DNA from: an uncultured Lachnospiraceae bacterium | GTDB taxonomy: Bacteria > Bacillota > Clostridia > Lachnospirales > Lachnospiraceae | Assembly (NCBI GenBank): GCA_947577185.1 | Contig: CANPUE010000007.1 | Span: forward strand, 62,001-126,000 | Reading direction: 5' to 3' | Length of the DNA stretch: 64,000 nt | The notes under the pieces: model-generated | Told to the model about the DNA's origin: nothing | The model's database searches: none | What the model saw: the letters and a program-made list of their open reading frames with translations, nothing else | Shown here: in pieces, positions 9,480-18,068 of the stretch | Numbering within the stretch: the stretch's first letter is position 1 | Layout: each line of letters begins with the position of its first letter | Translations under genes and position numbers: made by a program

Positions 9480-10280
9480 ATGAGCAATAAAGCAAAAATA
9501 CGTGAAGAAGCAAAAAAACTGAACCCCATTGATGATATTATGTTCCGTACGATGGCTGAGGATAAAAATTTCTGTGAAGAGATCCTGCAGGTAATCCTCT
9601 CGGACCCAAAACTCTCCGTACTGGAATCCACGCCCCAATACGCCGGAACCAATCCGCAGGGACGCTCCGTGATTCTTGACGCAAAATGTGTACTTGGGGA
9701 TGGACGCAAAACAAACATCGAAGTACAGAAGGCAGATAATACCGATCATCAACGTCGTGTCCGCTACAACGGCGCGATCCTCACCACCAACCTCACCGAT
9801 CCCGGCGAAAGGTTTGAAAACATTCCCGACGTCTGTGTCGTATTTATCTCCCGCTTTGACATTTTTAATGAAAACCGTTCCCTGTATCATATAGACCGCA
9901 CCATAAGGGAAACCGGAAAAGTTGTCGATAATGGATTTGAAGAGGTTTACGTCAACGCTAAGATAAAAGACGGCTCCGAAGTATCCGCGCTGATGGAACT
10001 ATTTGTTGACGATGCTGCATACAACAGCAGATTCCCCATTACCTCCGGCAGTAAACGCCGGTATAAAGAAACAGAGGAGGGACAACAGGTTATGTGTGAG
10101 ATTATGGAAAGAATTGCAAGGGAAGAACGCAACGAGGGCAGACTGGAAGGCGAAACCCGAATCAATACCCTCAACGCTATTCTGATCAATCTGAACAGAC
10201 TCGATGACTTAAAACGCGCCGCTACAGATAAGGACTTCCAAATGCAGCTTATGATTGAACTTTTACCTGAAAAACTGTAA
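9480..10280 (+). CDS. PD-(D/E)XK nuclease family protein (Rpn/transposase-like)
   Basis: A 266-residue protein of the family annotated as PD-(D/E)XK nuclease family transposase or Rpn recombination-promoting nuclease. The N-terminal NPIDDIMFRTM motif, the core with LDAKCVLGDGRKTNIEVQ (Asp and the E-x-Q version of the nuclease motif) and a charged C-terminal helix rich in EERNEGRLEG repeats are typical. Such proteins are thought to cut DNA and raise recombination; their native role is unclear. The ATG at 9480 follows AAAGGAT; a GTG at 9456 is the alternative. The gene stands alone, next to a broken regulator, and a truncated relative lies at 38454-38786. Confidence 0.8.
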   Translation: MSNKAKIREEAKKLNPIDDIMFRTMAEDKNFCEEILQVILSDPKLSVLESTPQYAGTNPQGRSVILDAKCVLGDGRKTNIEVQKADNTDHQRRVRYNGAILTTNLTDPGERFENIPDVCVVFISRFDIFNENRSLYHIDRTIRETGKVVDNGFEEVYVNAKIKDGSEVSALMELFVDDAAYNSRFPITSGSKRRYKETEEGQQVMCEIMERIAREERNEGRLEGETRINTLNAILINLNRLDDLKRAATDKDFQMQLMIELLPEKL

Positions 10281-10292
10281 CCCGAACTATTT

Positions 10293-10499
10293 TTATCTGA
10301 AAATAAAAATCTCTTCAATCGGTGCGTCAACTGCCCTCGCAATATCGACCGCCAGTTTAAGAGACGGGTTGTACTGCGCCTTTTCCAAACGCATAATCGT
10401 CTCCCGGCGCACGCCTACGTGTATCGCCAGCTGTTCCTGCGTCAGGTTTTTCTCCTGTCTGAACTTTTTTAGTCTGCATTCAAAGTCAGGCACGTTCAT
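10293..10499 (-). CDS. Small XRE-family transcriptional regulator
   Basis: A 68-residue protein that is almost only a helix-turn-helix domain ([21 protein letters not shown], with the usual [22 protein letters not shown] ending). It resembles the short regulators found next to DUF3796-type membrane genes. Its start overlaps the stop of the membrane gene at 10496-11161 by 4 bases (ATGA), so the two are translationally coupled. It probably represses its own operon through the perfect inverted repeat at 11180-11216. Confidence 0.88.
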   Translation of the reverse strand: MNVPDFECRLKKFRQEKNLTQEQLAIHVGVRRETIMRLEKAQYNPSLKLAVDIARAVDAPIEEIFIFR

Positions 10500-11161
10500 T
10501 CCTCACTTTCCTCCCACTGATCTTCATGGTCATAGCGGTATAATAGATATTCGCTGAGAAATACCGCAAGCGCTATCGCCAGCGATGACACAATCACAAA
10601 TGCGATCAGGGTATATTCCAGATTTCCCATGAGTCTGCCCCGTCCCAGAATGAGAACTGCCAAAAATATGATCCCCAGCGCCGTTTTGTTGGCCGCCATA
10701 TGCGCTTTCATTTTATTTTCCCTGTATCGCTCATCCATAAAAGTATTTGACATTTTTCCCTCAAAGAAAAAGCCGAAAAACCCAAAAAACATGAAGAAGA
10801 GAAACGGGAAAATAGTCTTATCCACATTGTAGGTCCAAAACCCCAAAAAGCCAAAGAAACCAAAAAAACCGAAGATACCCATCCAGGGATTGACGGATCT
10901 GGTAAACAGACTGTTTTTCTGCCTGCGGTTCATTCTGAGGACGGCCGGTATCAACATCGCCAGCAGATACAGGAGATACAAGGCAGTAAGCACGCCGGAA
11001 ATGATCATAGGAAGGTCTTTTACCCGAAAAGTATACCCGGCTCCCTCCATCGGCGCAACAAACCTTGCATCATTATAAACGACTGAATACCAGGAAGATA
11101 CTGCTACGAGCAAAGCACACAATATGCCCAGCAGAATCATTCGTTTTGTCTTTTTATTCAT
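10496..11161 (-). CDS. DUF3796-like integral membrane protein
   Basis: A 221-residue membrane protein with about five hydrophobic segments. A highly aromatic Gly-Phe stretch ([16 protein letters not shown], about residues 94-109, repeated in part at about 125-133) is characteristic of DUF3796 proteins, which usually pair with a small XRE regulator, as here. The function of this family is not known. The ATG follows GGGAGGA. It is the first gene of a two-gene unit. Confidence 0.75.
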   Translation of the reverse strand: MNKKTKRMILLGILCALLVAVSSWYSVVYNDARFVAPMEGAGYTFRVKDLPMIISGVLTALYLLYLLAMLIPAVLRMNRRQKNSLFTRSVNPWMGIFGFFGFFGFLGFWTYNVDKTIFPFLFFMFFGFFGFFFEGKMSNTFMDERYRENKMKAHMAANKTALGIIFLAVLILGRGRLMGNLEYTLIAFVIVSSLAIALAVFLSEYLLYRYDHEDQWEESEE

Positions 11162-11179
11162 AGATTCATCCTCCCAAAA

Positions 11180-11216
11180 GTGATATATTTGTATCTTATA
11201 GTGACAAATATATCAC
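11180..11216. promoter_or_regulatory. Perfect 13-bp inverted repeat, likely XRE operator
   Basis: Arms 11180-11192 (GTGATATATTTGT) and 11204-11216 match perfectly as an inverted repeat around an 11-base spacer that contains a -10-like TATAAG on the minus strand. It lies just upstream of the DUF3796 start. A symmetrical site over the promoter fits autorepression by the small XRE protein. Confidence 0.65.
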
Positions 11217-11317
11217 CTCCGAAGATTCCTGTCAATAAAAAATGGTTAAAAAAAATCAAGAATGCTCCGCATTCTCGTTGAATGGTTTACACTGTCTCAA
11301 TTTCCTGTCGTATAAAA

Positions 11318-11354
11318 AAAGCGCATGGTCCCAAATTAATGTTCCATGCGCTTT
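11318..11354 (-). terminator. Intrinsic terminator overlapping the end of dacF
   Basis: An 11-bp stem (11344-11354 with 11318-11328, core CGCATGG) is followed on the minus strand by seven T (11320-11314). The stop codon of the carboxypeptidase gene (11336-11338) lies in the loop, so the last codons form one arm. Confidence 0.85.
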
Positions 11355-12796
11355 CCTGCATTCCGCAAAATCCACGTCACCGCCGCTTCCGCATTTGTGG
11401 GCAGGTTTCCGGAATTTTGTCCGTCCACAGCGCCTCCCTCATTTTCCGCGCCTTCATGGAAGGCCTGCAGGGCGTATCTGGCCAAAATTCCCGATACCCG
11501 CCCTCTCTCTATGGAATCTTCGGCACCCAGAACGATCACTGCCAGATCATGCTCCATCGTACCGTCATCCGCAGTCAGCGATGTGACCAGACAGGCTCCG
11601 GCTTTGTTCGTTGTTCCGGTCTTTAAGCCGGTGACACCCGACAGATTCCGCAGAAGCGGATTGGTATTGCGCACTTCCAGATCAAGAGATTCCAAAGTGA
11701 CGCGTTCTAAAGAAATGATGTCCGTGATCTGGGGGTAAACGTTCAAAAGACTCGATATCAGCCGGAACATATCTTCCGCACTCATGCGGTTCTGTCGCTT
11801 TGCAGGCACAGGGTCCTGCGTATAAGACGGCAGGCCGTGGCTGTTATAAAAGTATGCCTGTGAGAGCCCCAGCTCCTGCGCTTTCTGGTTCATTCTCTGC
11901 ACAAACGCCTCCTCCGAACCGGCGATCGTCTCCGCCAGACACAGCGCACACTCATTGCTCGACGGCAGAAGCGCACCATAGAGAAGTTCCTGTACCGTGA
12001 TCTGCTCTCCTGCTTTCAACGGGATCACGCCGTCGGCAGAATCGGCCAGTGCCTGCACTGCCTCGGAAATCGTGACTGTCTCCGAGAGAGAGATCTGTCC
12101 CGTCTGCAGAGCCTCCATGGCTAACAGGCAGGTCATCAGTTTAGAGGTACTGGCGATCGGCCAGGCGGTGTCAGACTGATACCGGTAATAAATTTCCCCC
12201 GTTGTGGCATCCCCTGTCAGGACACTGTTAACACCGTAAAAATACCCGGCCGCTTCCAGTTCGGCAGGAGAAACACGAAACGGCTCCTGTGTGTACAGGC
12301 AGAGCGTACCCGTATCGGAAACGGTGAAATTTAAATCCAGTATCATCGCCAGATCCACCGTCATCATAAAGCAGTCATAATGGCCGGAAGGCATTTTCAT
12401 GATCATCGTGTAATAAGAAACTTCCTGCCCGTTTATTTTGATCTCATTGCGCCGCAGGGAAAGATCCGGATTTTCGTCATCTTCCCACGGTTCGTTTTCC
12501 GCGTCCACGGAAAAATATGCCTCCCCCGTATTCAGTGAAACCGTATTTCCCGTGATCTCCACAGAAAAGGCTTTGTCTGTGCCGGCAAGCGCTGCGGCCA
12601 TGTCCCGCAGAGAAAGATATGTATTGTGATCATAACCATGATCCAGTGTTTTTACCGTATATACCGTACCGGAATCAGCCTGTACCCGACAGGTTCCGGG
12701 TATCTGAAAGCCCGCTTCCGTCCTCATGGACAAAAGGGCGCAGATCAGGATCACAGATAATAAAAGAGCGCTTGTTTTTTGCAGAATCGTTTTCAT
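11336..12796 (-). CDS. dacF: D-alanyl-D-alanine carboxypeptidase (peptidase S11)
   Basis: A 486-residue exported low-molecular-weight penicillin-binding protein that trims the terminal D-Ala from peptidoglycan stem peptides. A signal peptide (about 1-28) leads into a domain like the copper-amine-oxidase N-terminal fold (about 40-170, YLSLRDMAAAL), then the S11 catalytic domain. All three active-site motifs are present: Ser216-x-x-Lys219, Ser279-Ser-Asn281 and Lys392-Thr-Gly394. It lacks an obvious C-terminal amphipathic anchor of the classical type. It is the last gene before its own terminator and lies 33 bases after a membrane-anchored protein gene on the same strand. DacF naming is by resemblance to clostridial proteins. 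Confidence 0.88.
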   Translation of the reverse strand: MKTILQKTSALLLSVILICALLSMRTEAGFQIPGTCRVQADSGTVYTVKTLDHGYDHNTYLSLRDMAAALAGTDKAFSVEITGNTVSLNTGEAYFSVDAENEPWEDDENPDLSLRRNEIKINGQEVSYYTMIMKMPSGHYDCFMMTVDLAMILDLNFTVSDTGTLCLYTQEPFRVSPAELEAAGYFYGVNSVLTGDATTGEIYYRYQSDTAWPIASTSKLMTCLLAMEALQTGQISLSETVTISEAVQALADSADGVIPLKAGEQITVQELLYGALLPSSNECALCLAETIAGSEEAFVQRMNQKAQELGLSQAYFYNSHGLPSYTQDPVPAKRQNRMSAEDMFRLISSLLNVYPQITDIISLERVTLESLDLEVRNTNPLLRNLSGVTGLKTGTTNKAGACLVTSLTADDGTMEHDLAVIVLGAEDSIERGRVSGILARYALQAFHEGAENEGGAVDGQNSGNLPTNAEAAVTWILRNAGKRMEH

Positions 12797-12829
12797 CGAA
12801 TCTCCCTTCCTGCCTGTTTCCCAAAAAAA

Positions 12830-13600
12830 CTATGGTTTTAAAGTATACAGCACGGGATAATGGTCAAAAGAACGCTCCGCTATCGTCCCGTTTTGATCTG
12901 CCTGTGTCTCTTTTGTCAGAATCAGACTGTCCTCTTTTCGGACATAGCGTTCCGTCCTGATCACAGCGGTTTTGTCTGTTACAAACTGTCTGGTCAAAAT
13001 ACCTTCTGCGGCTTCATAAGTACCGCTGCCATCATACTCTGCCTGCAGTTCTTCCAGTGAAGGCAGGAGGGCGGGAGCACAGGAGCGCAGATAGTCCTCC
13101 GCGGACATGCCGAATGTTTCGGTCACAAGCGCCGCAACAGCTTCCCGCTCCGTACTGCCCTCATAGCCGGACAGAATCAGCCGCGTTGCGACAAGATCCA
13201 GAAAAACCCCGCCAAACGCCGCATAAGCCGTTTCCCGGCAGGCTTCATAGCTTTCCGGCAGGATACTGCATTCAAAGGTTCCCGCAAAGCGTCCGGTCTG
13301 TTCCATCTTCATATTGACTTGTATAGTCAAATCTTTCATCCGGGACTCGACCTCCTCCAGGGAAACCGAAACCGCTTCTATGTCCTCTAACCAGACATAG
13401 GCCGTGACCGCGGCCTGCCGCGTCATATCCAGGCTGGCAGTCCACTCTCCGGTCAGGTTTCTGTCCGCGGATGCAAAAAAATGCAGGTACGCCAAAAAAA
13501 CGGTAGATATGCCGAGCGATATCAGCAATAAGACAGCTACCGTATTTTTAACAGCCCGCTTCGCGGCCTTTTTTGTATTCTTTTTCATCGTTTTCTTCAT
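12830..13600 (-). CDS. Membrane-anchored protein of unknown function
   Basis: A 256-residue protein with a very Lys-rich N-terminus (MKKTMKKNTKKAAKRA), one transmembrane helix (about 20-42) and a 210-residue outside domain beginning with LTGEWTASLDM. No known family is recognised. The ATG at 13600 is preferred because AGGAAAG precedes it; a start at 13612 is possible but has no ribosome site. It lies directly upstream of the carboxypeptidase gene and divergent from an AraC regulator, so an envelope role is possible but is only inferred from position. Confidence 0.65.
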   Translation of the reverse strand: MKKTMKKNTKKAAKRAVKNTVAVLLLISLGISTVFLAYLHFFASADRNLTGEWTASLDMTRQAAVTAYVWLEDIEAVSVSLEEVESRMKDLTIQVNMKMEQTGRFAGTFECSILPESYEACRETAYAAFGGVFLDLVATRLILSGYEGSTEREAVAALVTETFGMSAEDYLRSCAPALLPSLEELQAEYDGSGTYEAAEGILTRQFVTDKTAVIRTERYVRKEDSLILTKETQADQNGTIAERSFDHYPVLYTLKP

Positions 13601-13630
13601 GGCTTTCCTCATATATTTACGGTAACGTAT

Positions 13631-13647
13631 TTGACACAGATTGTCAA
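13631..13647. promoter_or_regulatory. TTGACA-N5-TGTCAA inverted repeat in a divergent promoter region
   Basis: A perfect 6-bp inverted repeat in which the minus-strand arm also forms a consensus -35 for the gene at 12830-13600 (17 bases later a weak TACCGT -10). It may be an operator. Confidence 0.4.
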
Positions 13648-13733
13648 CGGCGCGCAGTCCTTTTCCCTCACAGATTCCTGTTCTTTTTCCGCACAGATCA
13701 GTACGTGTGAGTAAGCGGAATTCATGCCTGCCG

Positions 13734-13762
13734 TTGCTTTTTCCGACAGGAAATCGTATAAT
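13734..13762 (+). promoter_or_regulatory. Sigma-A promoter of the AraC gene
   Basis: TTGCTT (13734-13739), 17-base spacer, TATAAT (13757-13762); a leader of about 43 bases to the ATG at 13812. Confidence 0.65.
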
Positions 13763-13811
13763 CCAGAGAGAAACCAACAATGACAAAGGCGCAGGCAAAT
13801 GGAGGGGCATG

Positions 13812-14831
13812 ATGAACAGACAGGTGGAAAACATCTTACAGGAGCAGGAAGCGGCGGAGCGGAACGATTACCAGTCGGCAGAAACAATCCGCCGGATGAT
13901 ACGGAATGATTTCAGCAACGGTGAAGAGATCCTGAACGCCATAGAAATTACACCCGCCGCTTTACCCGATTTTTTCAAAATGCCTTCTTTTTTGTTCCTG
14001 TATCCGAAAATACCGCTTCCCGTACGCAAATGTGAGGCTTTTCATGCGGCCAAACATACGACGCTCCAGATCCCCTATCTGCACAGTCACAGCTTTTATG
14101 AATATATTTATGTCCTGCGCGGCGAATGTATACAACAGATCGGAATGCAGAAAGAAAACGTATGCCTGAAAGCACATCAGTCCTGTCTGCTCGCCCCGGG
14201 CACCTGCCATATCATGGAAAAATGCGGGAAGCAGGACATCATTCTCAAATTTTCCATTTCGGAACAGATTTTTGAAGAAGCGGCCGCCGCGCACTCCTTT
14301 GCCGATATGAAAAATGGCTTCACACTTTTTAAGCATGGAGACGAACTCACCGATCTCTATGCGCGCAGGCTGTTGCTGGAAAATCGGAACCGGGACGGTT
14401 TCACAAAAACAGCTGTCAAAAACTATCTCTCTTTGCTGTTCATTGAGCTAAACAGGGCCGCCGCAAAGCAGCCTGCCAGGATTGTGTCTCAGCTGGAAGC
14501 CTATTTCGAGAAGAACCCCGGCCGGACAAGTCTGCCGCAGTTTGCCGCCTCTGTCGGATACAGCGCCGATCATGCCGGCCGACTGATCAGGCAGGTTACC
14601 GGTAAGACGTTCGGAGAATACCGGCGGGACAAACATCTGATGGATGCGGCTCAGTTACTCTCGCAGACGGATGATACGATAGAATCTGTCGCCCTCGCGG
14701 CCGGCTATGCAACAGTATCCGGATTTTATAAGCAATTCTGCAGGCTGTACGGCATGGCTCCGGGAGAATACCGCAAAACCTTTTTGGACGATTCGTCTTT
14801 TAACGATTCAAAAGATCGTTTTGGGAAATAG
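13812..14831 (+). CDS. AraC family transcriptional regulator with cupin sensor
   Basis: A 339-residue regulator. The N-terminal half carries a cupin-like ligand pocket (HSHSFYEYIYVLRGE, about residues 93-107, and LLAPGTCH). The C-terminal hundred residues are a double helix-turn-helix AraC domain (SLPQFAASVGYSADHAGRLI and DTIESVALAAGYATVSGFYKQF). Of two adjacent ATGs, 13812 is favoured because GGAGG at 13801-13805 is then 6 bases away. It is followed on the same strand by a phosphotransferase and a MATE exporter and may control them; the inducer is unknown. Confidence 0.9.
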   Translation: MNRQVENILQEQEAAERNDYQSAETIRRMIRNDFSNGEEILNAIEITPAALPDFFKMPSFLFLYPKIPLPVRKCEAFHAAKHTTLQIPYLHSHSFYEYIYVLRGECIQQIGMQKENVCLKAHQSCLLAPGTCHIMEKCGKQDIILKFSISEQIFEEAAAAHSFADMKNGFTLFKHGDELTDLYARRLLLENRNRDGFTKTAVKNYLSLLFIELNRAAAKQPARIVSQLEAYFEKNPGRTSLPQFAASVGYSADHAGRLIRQVTGKTFGEYRRDKHLMDAAQLLSQTDDTIESVALAAGYATVSGFYKQFCRLYGMAPGEYRKTFLDDSSFNDSKDRFGK

Positions 14832-14912
14832 AAAGCCCGTTTCAGGAGATTGCCGCCGCGCTCTTTTTCTGTCAGAATCATATAAAAAATATGACAAAGG
14901 AGCGGACAGCGC

Positions 14913-15917
14913 ATGAAAAGCAACACCAAAAATCATCTGTCGGAAAATCAGATCAGAAACCTGACGCAAAAACATTTTGGAAAAGACTGTGAAATAACTG
15001 ATATTACGGAATTAAAAGGCGGTCAGTTTAACGCCGCCTACCGCATAAACCGGGGAAAAGGACAGGACAGCCTCGTATTGAAAGTCGGCGTGATTCCGGG
15101 AACGCCGCTGTTAACGTATGAAAAAGATGTCATGCCGACAGAGGTTTCCTGCCTGCGGATGCTAAGAGAAAAGACAACCATCCCCGTGCCTGAAATCTAT
15201 GCCTGTGATTTTGGCAAAACCGATCTAAACAGCAATTATTTCTTTATGACTGCGATGGAGGGCGTCACACTTTCGAGCGTGTCAAAAAAAATGGATGAAG
15301 AGAACCTGTCCCGGATCAGGGCAAAGCAGGCGGAATATATGGCACAGATGCACCGGATCAGGGGCAGTTACTTCGGTTATTTCACAGACGATCAGACAAA
15401 GCAGTATACCACATGGAAAGAAGCGTTCTCTGGTATGATGGAACAGGTTCTTGCCGATGCGCAGGCACATCACACCAGACTTCCCTACGACCGGATACGG
15501 AAAGCCCTCGTAAAAAATGCCGCCTGTCTTGATCTGTGCAAAGAACCGGTTCTGGTAGATTTCGACTGCCATGACGGAAATATCTTTGTGAAAAAGCAAA
15601 GCGGTCAATACGTAATCGAGGGTATCCTGGATCTGGAACGCGCCTACTGGGGAGACGGACTGGCAGATTTCGCAGGCGCTTTTATTTTCACAAATGATAT
15701 GCGCAGGGAACCGGCCTTTTTAAACAGTTATCTGAAAGAAAGCGATACCCTCCGCACATACGGTGAAGCGGAGAGCCGCAGATATCTGCTCTACCGGATG
15801 TACCTTTCTGTCATCATGATCGCAGAGTGTTTCCGCTATGGATGGGCTTATAGCAGATTACAGGCAGCTCTGGCCGGCCGTTTTTTGAAAAACTGTCTGG
15901 AAGGGCTTGAGAAATGA
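14913..15917 (+). CDS. Aminoglycoside phosphotransferase (APH) family protein
   Basis: A 334-residue kinase-fold small-molecule phosphotransferase. The catalytic loop reads VDFDCHDGNIF (His-Asp followed by Asn) and the metal-binding motif reads GILDLERAYWGDGLADFA, both in the expected spacing. The nucleotide lobe includes ELKGGQFNAAYRI and LVLKVG. The family includes antibiotic, choline and homoserine kinases, so the substrate is open. Its stop overlaps the start of the MATE exporter by 4 bases, indicating a coupled pair; a phosphorylating enzyme with an exporter would fit a drug- or metabolite-handling unit, which is inference. Confidence 0.82.
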   Translation: MKSNTKNHLSENQIRNLTQKHFGKDCEITDITELKGGQFNAAYRINRGKGQDSLVLKVGVIPGTPLLTYEKDVMPTEVSCLRMLREKTTIPVPEIYACDFGKTDLNSNYFFMTAMEGVTLSSVSKKMDEENLSRIRAKQAEYMAQMHRIRGSYFGYFTDDQTKQYTTWKEAFSGMMEQVLADAQAHHTRLPYDRIRKALVKNAACLDLCKEPVLVDFDCHDGNIFVKKQSGQYVIEGILDLERAYWGDGLADFAGAFIFTNDMRREPAFLNSYLKESDTLRTYGEAESRRYLLYRMYLSVIMIAECFRYGWAYSRLQAALAGRFLKNCLEGLEK

Positions 15918-17263
15918 CGGCACCGGAAAAGAACACGCTTCAACTTGATACGGAGCCGATCGGCCGTCTGTTGTGCAAAACGACGCTTCCCGCATTGATC
16001 AGTGTCCTGGCGTATAATCTGTATCACATTGCCGATACTTTTTTCGTCGCAAAAGGCTCGGGCACAGATGCCGCGGGCGGTCTGGCCGTGAGTTTCCCGC
16101 TGTTTCTTTTTCTGTCTGCCGTAACATCCATGCTGGGAAGCGGCGGCGCCTCCGTATTATCCCGTGCACTGGGCAGAAAGGAACGGGAAAAAGCAAACCG
16201 TGTCATCGCAAACTGCTTTTGCGTCTTTTTTGCGATTTCTCTTTCGATCACAATTACGGGTCTGCTCTTTCTGGAACCGCTTTTACATGCAATGGGGGTA
16301 ACGGATGCGCTGATGCCGTATGCCAGTACCTACACCCGGATCATTTTATCGGCGGCAGCGATGTCCACCGGTTTTTCCAGTCTGATCCGCGCAGAAGGCA
16401 GCAGCAGATATGCAATGTACATCTGGCTGATACCGATCGGCATCAATCTCGTCGCCGATCCGCTTCTGATCCTCGTCCTGGACATGAAAACTGCCGGCGC
16501 CGCTTTCGGAACCGCTCTGTCCTGGTGTGTTTCTATGGGCATGAGTATCTGGTATTTCTTTTTGTCCCCCAATCGAAACGTCAGGATCAGAAAAACGGAT
16601 TTCCTGCCGGATCCTTCCCTGCTTGCGGAAATATTTGCCATCGGCGTTCCGGCGTTTATCCAGACTGCGGGATACAGCCTCTCTGTGGTGTTTGTCAATC
16701 GTATCCTGAAGGGGCACGGCGGAACCACCGCGATCAGCACCTACGGGATCGTCAGTAAACTATATACCTTCCTGCTTTTGGGCATAACGGCACTCATGCA
16801 GGGCATCCAGCCCGTCATCGGCTATCATTACGGAAAAAATGACAGGAACCGGGTAAGAAAGACCTTAAAAATATCCTGCCGGATCGCCGGTCTGTATGGA
16901 ATCGCGGTCATCATCGTCCTGCTGTTGTCCGCACAGACCCTTCTTCATATCATGACATCCGATCAGAAGGTGATCGCCGCCGGCAAAGATATTCTTCTCA
17001 CTATGGGGTGTGGAATGCCTTTTTACGGCATTTACTGTGTACAGTCCGTCTATTTCCAGGCGGCCGGGAAGCGCATAAGTTCCCTTTTTCTTTCCCTGTG
17101 TAACCATATCCTCTTCCTGTTCCCTGCGATCCTGTTACTGAGCAGGCTCTCAGATGCCTCCGCGATCTGGTATGCATTTCCCGTCTCCGCATTCTTATCC
17201 ATGTGTATTGCATGCGGACTCCTGAAAAAAGAGAGCCGTTCAAATCATATTCCTGTCCGCTGA
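15914..17263 (+). CDS. MATE family efflux transporter
   Basis: A 449-residue inner-membrane multidrug/toxin exporter with twelve predicted helices in two homologous halves. The start NTLQLDTEPIGRLLCKTTLPALIS and the LYHIADTFFV motif in helix 2 are standard for clostridial MATE proteins. It probably works by Na+ or H+ antiport. It is translationally coupled to the upstream APH-like gene (ATGA overlap), and 77 bases separate it from the small gene that opens the DUF4132 unit. Confidence 0.93.
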   Translation: MTAPEKNTLQLDTEPIGRLLCKTTLPALISVLAYNLYHIADTFFVAKGSGTDAAGGLAVSFPLFLFLSAVTSMLGSGGASVLSRALGRKEREKANRVIANCFCVFFAISLSITITGLLFLEPLLHAMGVTDALMPYASTYTRIILSAAAMSTGFSSLIRAEGSSRYAMYIWLIPIGINLVADPLLILVLDMKTAGAAFGTALSWCVSMGMSIWYFFLSPNRNVRIRKTDFLPDPSLLAEIFAIGVPAFIQTAGYSLSVVFVNRILKGHGGTTAISTYGIVSKLYTFLLLGITALMQGIQPVIGYHYGKNDRNRVRKTLKISCRIAGLYGIAVIIVLLLSAQTLLHIMTSDQKVIAAGKDILLTMGCGMPFYGIYCVQSVYFQAAGKRISSLFLSLCNHILFLFPAILLLSRLSDASAIWYAFPVSAFLSMCIACGLLKKESRSNHIPVR

Positions 17264-17340
17264 ATCTATTCAGAAACTGCGCCATAAATCCGATAACATA
17301 TAAAAGACATAAAACTTGCAATGCGACGGAGGATATGATT

Positions 17341-17583
17341 ATGCCAATTGATCAAATGAGACAGGTATTAGATTCCATGGAAACTTCCGTAAAACTGCGC
17401 TGTCAGGCAAGAGCACAGCGCCGGGCGGAAGAGGCAGAGCGTGAACGGAGAACCTTTCAGGAAAAACTGATGCGCGCCGCCGTTACAAAGACAGAATCTG
17501 ACAGCATGGTTTCGGCGGTAAAAGGACGTGAGAACGCCGTGCAGAGAGATCAGCTGATCGGAATGATGATGGCCGGCTTTTAA
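17341..17583 (+). CDS. Small helical protein, first gene of the DUF4132 unit
   Basis: An 80-residue, strongly charged, probably all-helical protein (RAQRRAEEAERERRTFQEKL in the middle). No family is recognised. GGAGG at 17328-17332 is 8 bases from this ATG and only 2 from an alternative ATG at 17335, so 17341 is chosen. It is followed after 32 bases by a 139-residue gene and then by the giant DUF4132 gene, all on one strand, so the three are likely cotranscribed. Confidence 0.65.
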   Translation: MPIDQMRQVLDSMETSVKLRCQARAQRRAEEAERERRTFQEKLMRAAVTKTESDSMVSAVKGRENAVQRDQLIGMMMAGF

Positions 17584-17615
17584 AGCCAGCCATCCGCTGT
17601 GAAAAAGGAGTCCCT

Positions 17616-18035
17616 ATGTCATTTACAGTCCATGTCCAAATGAAAAAACCGGGAAAGAAACAAAGCCGCCTGATCGAACCCAGGCCCTTTGTGCTCGCGC
17701 AAAAACCCCGGACGGTCAAAGAACTGCTTACCTCTCTCACGGAGCTTGGCGCAGAACAATATCAGGCAGGAAAAGACGACGGCACGCTGCTCTCCTGCCT
17801 GACCAAACAGGAAATTGATGAACAGGCGGCGCGTGGAAAAATCACCGTGGGGTTTCACGGCGGCGCGGATGTCGTGCCCGAAAAAGCTGTTGCCAACACG
17901 CTGCAGTGCTTTGAAGACGGGATCTACCGCGTATTTGCCGGAGAAACCGAACTGACCGCCCTCTCCGAAGAGATCCCCTGGACGGAAAACCTTGTCTTTA
18001 CTTTCATCCGCCTGACAATGCTGTCAGGATGGTAA
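17616..18035 (+). CDS. Protein of unknown function, second gene of the DUF4132 unit
   Basis: A 139-residue, presumably cytoplasmic mixed alpha/beta protein without signal or membrane segment. Visible features are an N-terminal beta-like stretch, a KTVKEL-type helix, KQEIDEQAARGKITVGFHGG near the middle and a hydrophobic C-terminal helix (LVFTFIRLTMLSGW). No family is recognised. The start has AAGGAG upstream. Its constant neighbour is the DUF4132 gene 33 bases downstream; it could be a partner or regulator of that protein. Confidence 0.7.
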   Translation: MSFTVHVQMKKPGKKQSRLIEPRPFVLAQKPRTVKELLTSLTELGAEQYQAGKDDGTLLSCLTKQEIDEQAARGKITVGFHGGADVVPEKAVANTLQCFEDGIYRVFAGETELTALSEEIPWTENLVFTFIRLTMLSGW

Positions 18036-18068
18036 CATCTCATCCCCCGCAGAAAGGAACAAAAACAG

